Shown here in pieces: positions 4,812 through 6,124 of a stretch of DNA of 6,124 nt. Below the pieces are notes generated by a model. The model was not told where the DNA came from and made no database searches. It was given only the letters and a program-made list of their open reading frames with translations. How positions within the stretch are numbered: the stretch's first letter is position 1; the number at the start of each line of letters is the position of its first letter. The position numbers were made by a program, and so were the translations under genes. This stretch comes from JAIPEI01 sp041685835 (GTDB lineage Bacteria > Desulfobacterota > DSM-4660 > Desulfatiglandales > HGW-15), in NCBI GenBank assembly GCA_041685835.1, contig JAWLEX010000159.1:1-6124 (forward strand). Direction: 5' to 3'.

Positions 4812-6124
4812 ATGAAACGGGATCGATGGAAACTGATTTTCGGTCTGAATCCCCGATCCATCACCGTCTTCTCCCTTGTCCTTGCACTGGCTCTCTTCCT
4901 GTTCGGCATACCCATCCTGGACGTGGTCGAACTCAAGACCTATGATCTCAGGTTTCGATCCCGCGGAATAAAGACGCCTCACCCTGATATCGTCGCGGCG
5001 GTCCTGGACGAGAAGAGCCTGGATCAGGAAGGGCGCTGGCCCTGGCCGCGAAATAAAATCGCGCGGATCATCGATATCCTCGATCACGACGGGGCTAAAG
5101 TAATCGTCTTTGATATCGGGTTCATCGAGCCTGACGAAAACAACAACCTGCTTCTTATCGAGAGAATAGACCGGGAACTCGAAGCCCTCCGAATCGAAAA
5201 CCCGGAACTCAGGCGATTTATTGATGAACAGCGACGCCGGGCCGACAATGATCTTATTCTAGCCGATAGCATGGAGCGGGCCGGCGCCAAAAACATCCTC
5301 GGCTATTTTTTTTATATGCGAAAGGCCTTTCTGGAATATGATCTTGCCCAAAGCGACATCGAGCGTCGACTCGAAACCATCTCGGGGTCCAAGTATCCCC
5401 TGATCATTTACAGCCGGGATGACATGCCTTTCGAACCATTTCGCAGGGCCTACGCTCCTGCGCCCAACCTGCCCCTGCTTCATAAGGCCGCCGATTCCTC
5501 AGGCTACTTTAATATGGAACCGGATCCCCAGGACGGTATCGTCCGCACCATGCCGATCATGTATAAGTGCGGCGACGAGGTATACGCACCCTTGTCCGTC
5601 CAGGCTGTCTGGCACTACCTCGACAGGCCGCAGATGATGATACGGGTGGCCGATTACGGAATCCAGGGGCTTCAGATCGGCGACCGCAGGGTGCCCACCG
5701 ATGAGATGGGCTACATGCGAATCAATTATTTGGGCCCGGAAAAGACTTTTCCCCACTATCCTTTGAGCGACATTCTGAAAAAAGAGTTCGCCGCGGGGAC
5801 ATTCAAGGACAAGATCGTCATTGTTGGGGCCTCGGCCATCGGACTCGGTGACATTCGAAACACCCCTTTTTCCAGTACAGGCGAATACCCGGGCCTGGAA
5901 ATCCATGCCACGGTCATCGATAACATCATTCAAGGGGACCATATCAGCAAACCCGAATGGGCAACCGTTTTTGACGTGATGGCTATCGTAGTGCTGTGCC
6001 TGCTCACCGGGCTCGTGGTACCCAGGCTCAGCGCAGTCAAGGCGATCATGGCGGCTGTTGCTCTCCTGATATTCTACTTCTTGGTCAACCGGTGGCTCTT
6101 TGTTCAAACCGGCCTGTGGGTAAA
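4812..6124 (+). CDS. CHASE2-domain membrane sensor (3' end outside window)
   Basis: The frame is open for 437 codons and leaves the window without a stop. Residues 1-16 are basic, and 17-38 form the first membrane helix. A long extracytoplasmic CHASE2 domain follows (about 39-384). Its family marks are LKTYDLRFRSRG (41-52), PDIVAAVLDEKSL (58-70), GRWPWPRN (74-81), DGAKVIVFDIGF (93-104), the SSGYFN...DGIVRTMPI block (229-249), NYLGPEKTF (305-313), FKDKIVIVGASAIGLGDIRNTPFS (331-354) and PGLEIHATVIDNI (360-372). Two more membrane helices follow (about 385-404 and 410-432), and a third is probably cut off. A helical, charged stretch at about 112-157 is an insertion in the sensor. Proteins of this layout usually continue into an adenylate/guanylate cyclase, histidine kinase or GGDEF domain. 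The output lies beyond the window and cannot be called. The gene has its own promoter and is divergent from thiD. Confidence 0.92.
   Translation, partial: MKRDRWKLIFGLNPRSITVFSLVLALALFLFGIPILDVVELKTYDLRFRSRGIKTPHPDIVAAVLDEKSLDQEGRWPWPRNKIARIIDILDHDGAKVIVFDIGFIEPDENNNLLLIERIDRELEALRIENPELRRFIDEQRRRADNDLILADSMERAGAKNILGYFFYMRKAFLEYDLAQSDIERRLETISGSKYPLIIYSRDDMPFEPFRRAYAPAPNLPLLHKAADSSGYFNMEPDPQDGIVRTMPIMYKCGDEVYAPLSVQAVWHYLDRPQMMIRVADYGIQGLQIGDRRVPTDEMGYMRINYLGPEKTFPHYPLSDILKKEFAAGTFKDKIVIVGASAIGLGDIRNTPFSSTGEYPGLEIHATVIDNIIQGDHISKPEWATVFDVMAIVVLCLLTGLVVPRLSAVKAIMAAVALLIFYFLVNRWLFVQTGLWV

Noticed and set aside
5306..5313. Run of eight T in the CHASE2 gene as a phase-variation or frameshift site
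   Set aside because: The reading frame continues with family motifs on both sides and nothing suggests a programmed shift. A single run of eight is weak evidence.
5499..6107. 202-codon minus-strand ORF inside the CHASE2 gene
   Set aside because: Antisense shadow of a frame with strong CHASE2 motifs, rich in His and Asp without any family pattern.

Overview
The window looks like chromosomal DNA from a moderately GC-rich, environmental Gram-negative bacterium. A deltaproteobacterial type (Desulfobacterota or a relative) fits best. This is an inference from three things: the short form of ThiC, the zinc-ribbon/dCache/HAMP protein and the CHASE2 protein. No rRNA, tRNA or marker gene fixes the taxon.

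Left part (1-2266, plus strand): the 3' end of an unidentified gene (1-186), a small probable winged-helix protein (261-713), and a 502-residue membrane sensor (758-2266). The sensor has an N-terminal four-cysteine zinc ribbon, a periplasmic dCache domain with an almost complete amino-acid-binding signature, and a HAMP domain. It stops right after HAMP and has no enzymatic or methyl-accepting output. The three genes run in one direction with gaps of 74 and 44 bases and may be one operon. A 14-base perfect palindrome lies in the first gap.

Middle part (2390-4609, minus strand): thiD followed by thiC, transcribed leftwards and convergent with the sensor gene. ThiC makes HMP phosphate from aminoimidazole ribotide and ThiD phosphorylates it to HMP pyrophosphate, so the pair covers the pyrimidine branch of thiamine synthesis. 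thiD has a strong sigma70-type promoter placed so close to its ATG that the mRNA should be nearly leaderless. No TPP riboswitch was seen before thiD or in the 147-base gap before thiC. The spacers on both sides of thiC contain degenerate tandem heptamers, and hairpins lie beside both ends of thiC.

Right part (4610-6124): a 202-base divergent intergenic region with a second good sigma70-type promoter (TTGACT, 17 bases, TATAAA) reading rightwards into a CHASE2 sensor gene. That gene runs off the window after 437 codons, within its C-terminal membrane segments. Its output domain (often an adenylate/guanylate cyclase or a kinase in this family) is not visible.

I see no mobile element, CRISPR array, phage gene or structural RNA gene. 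The least ordinary elements are the output-less zinc-ribbon/dCache/HAMP sensor with its small winged-helix neighbour, the apparently leaderless riboswitch-free thiD-thiC unit, and the heptamer repeats in the spacers.
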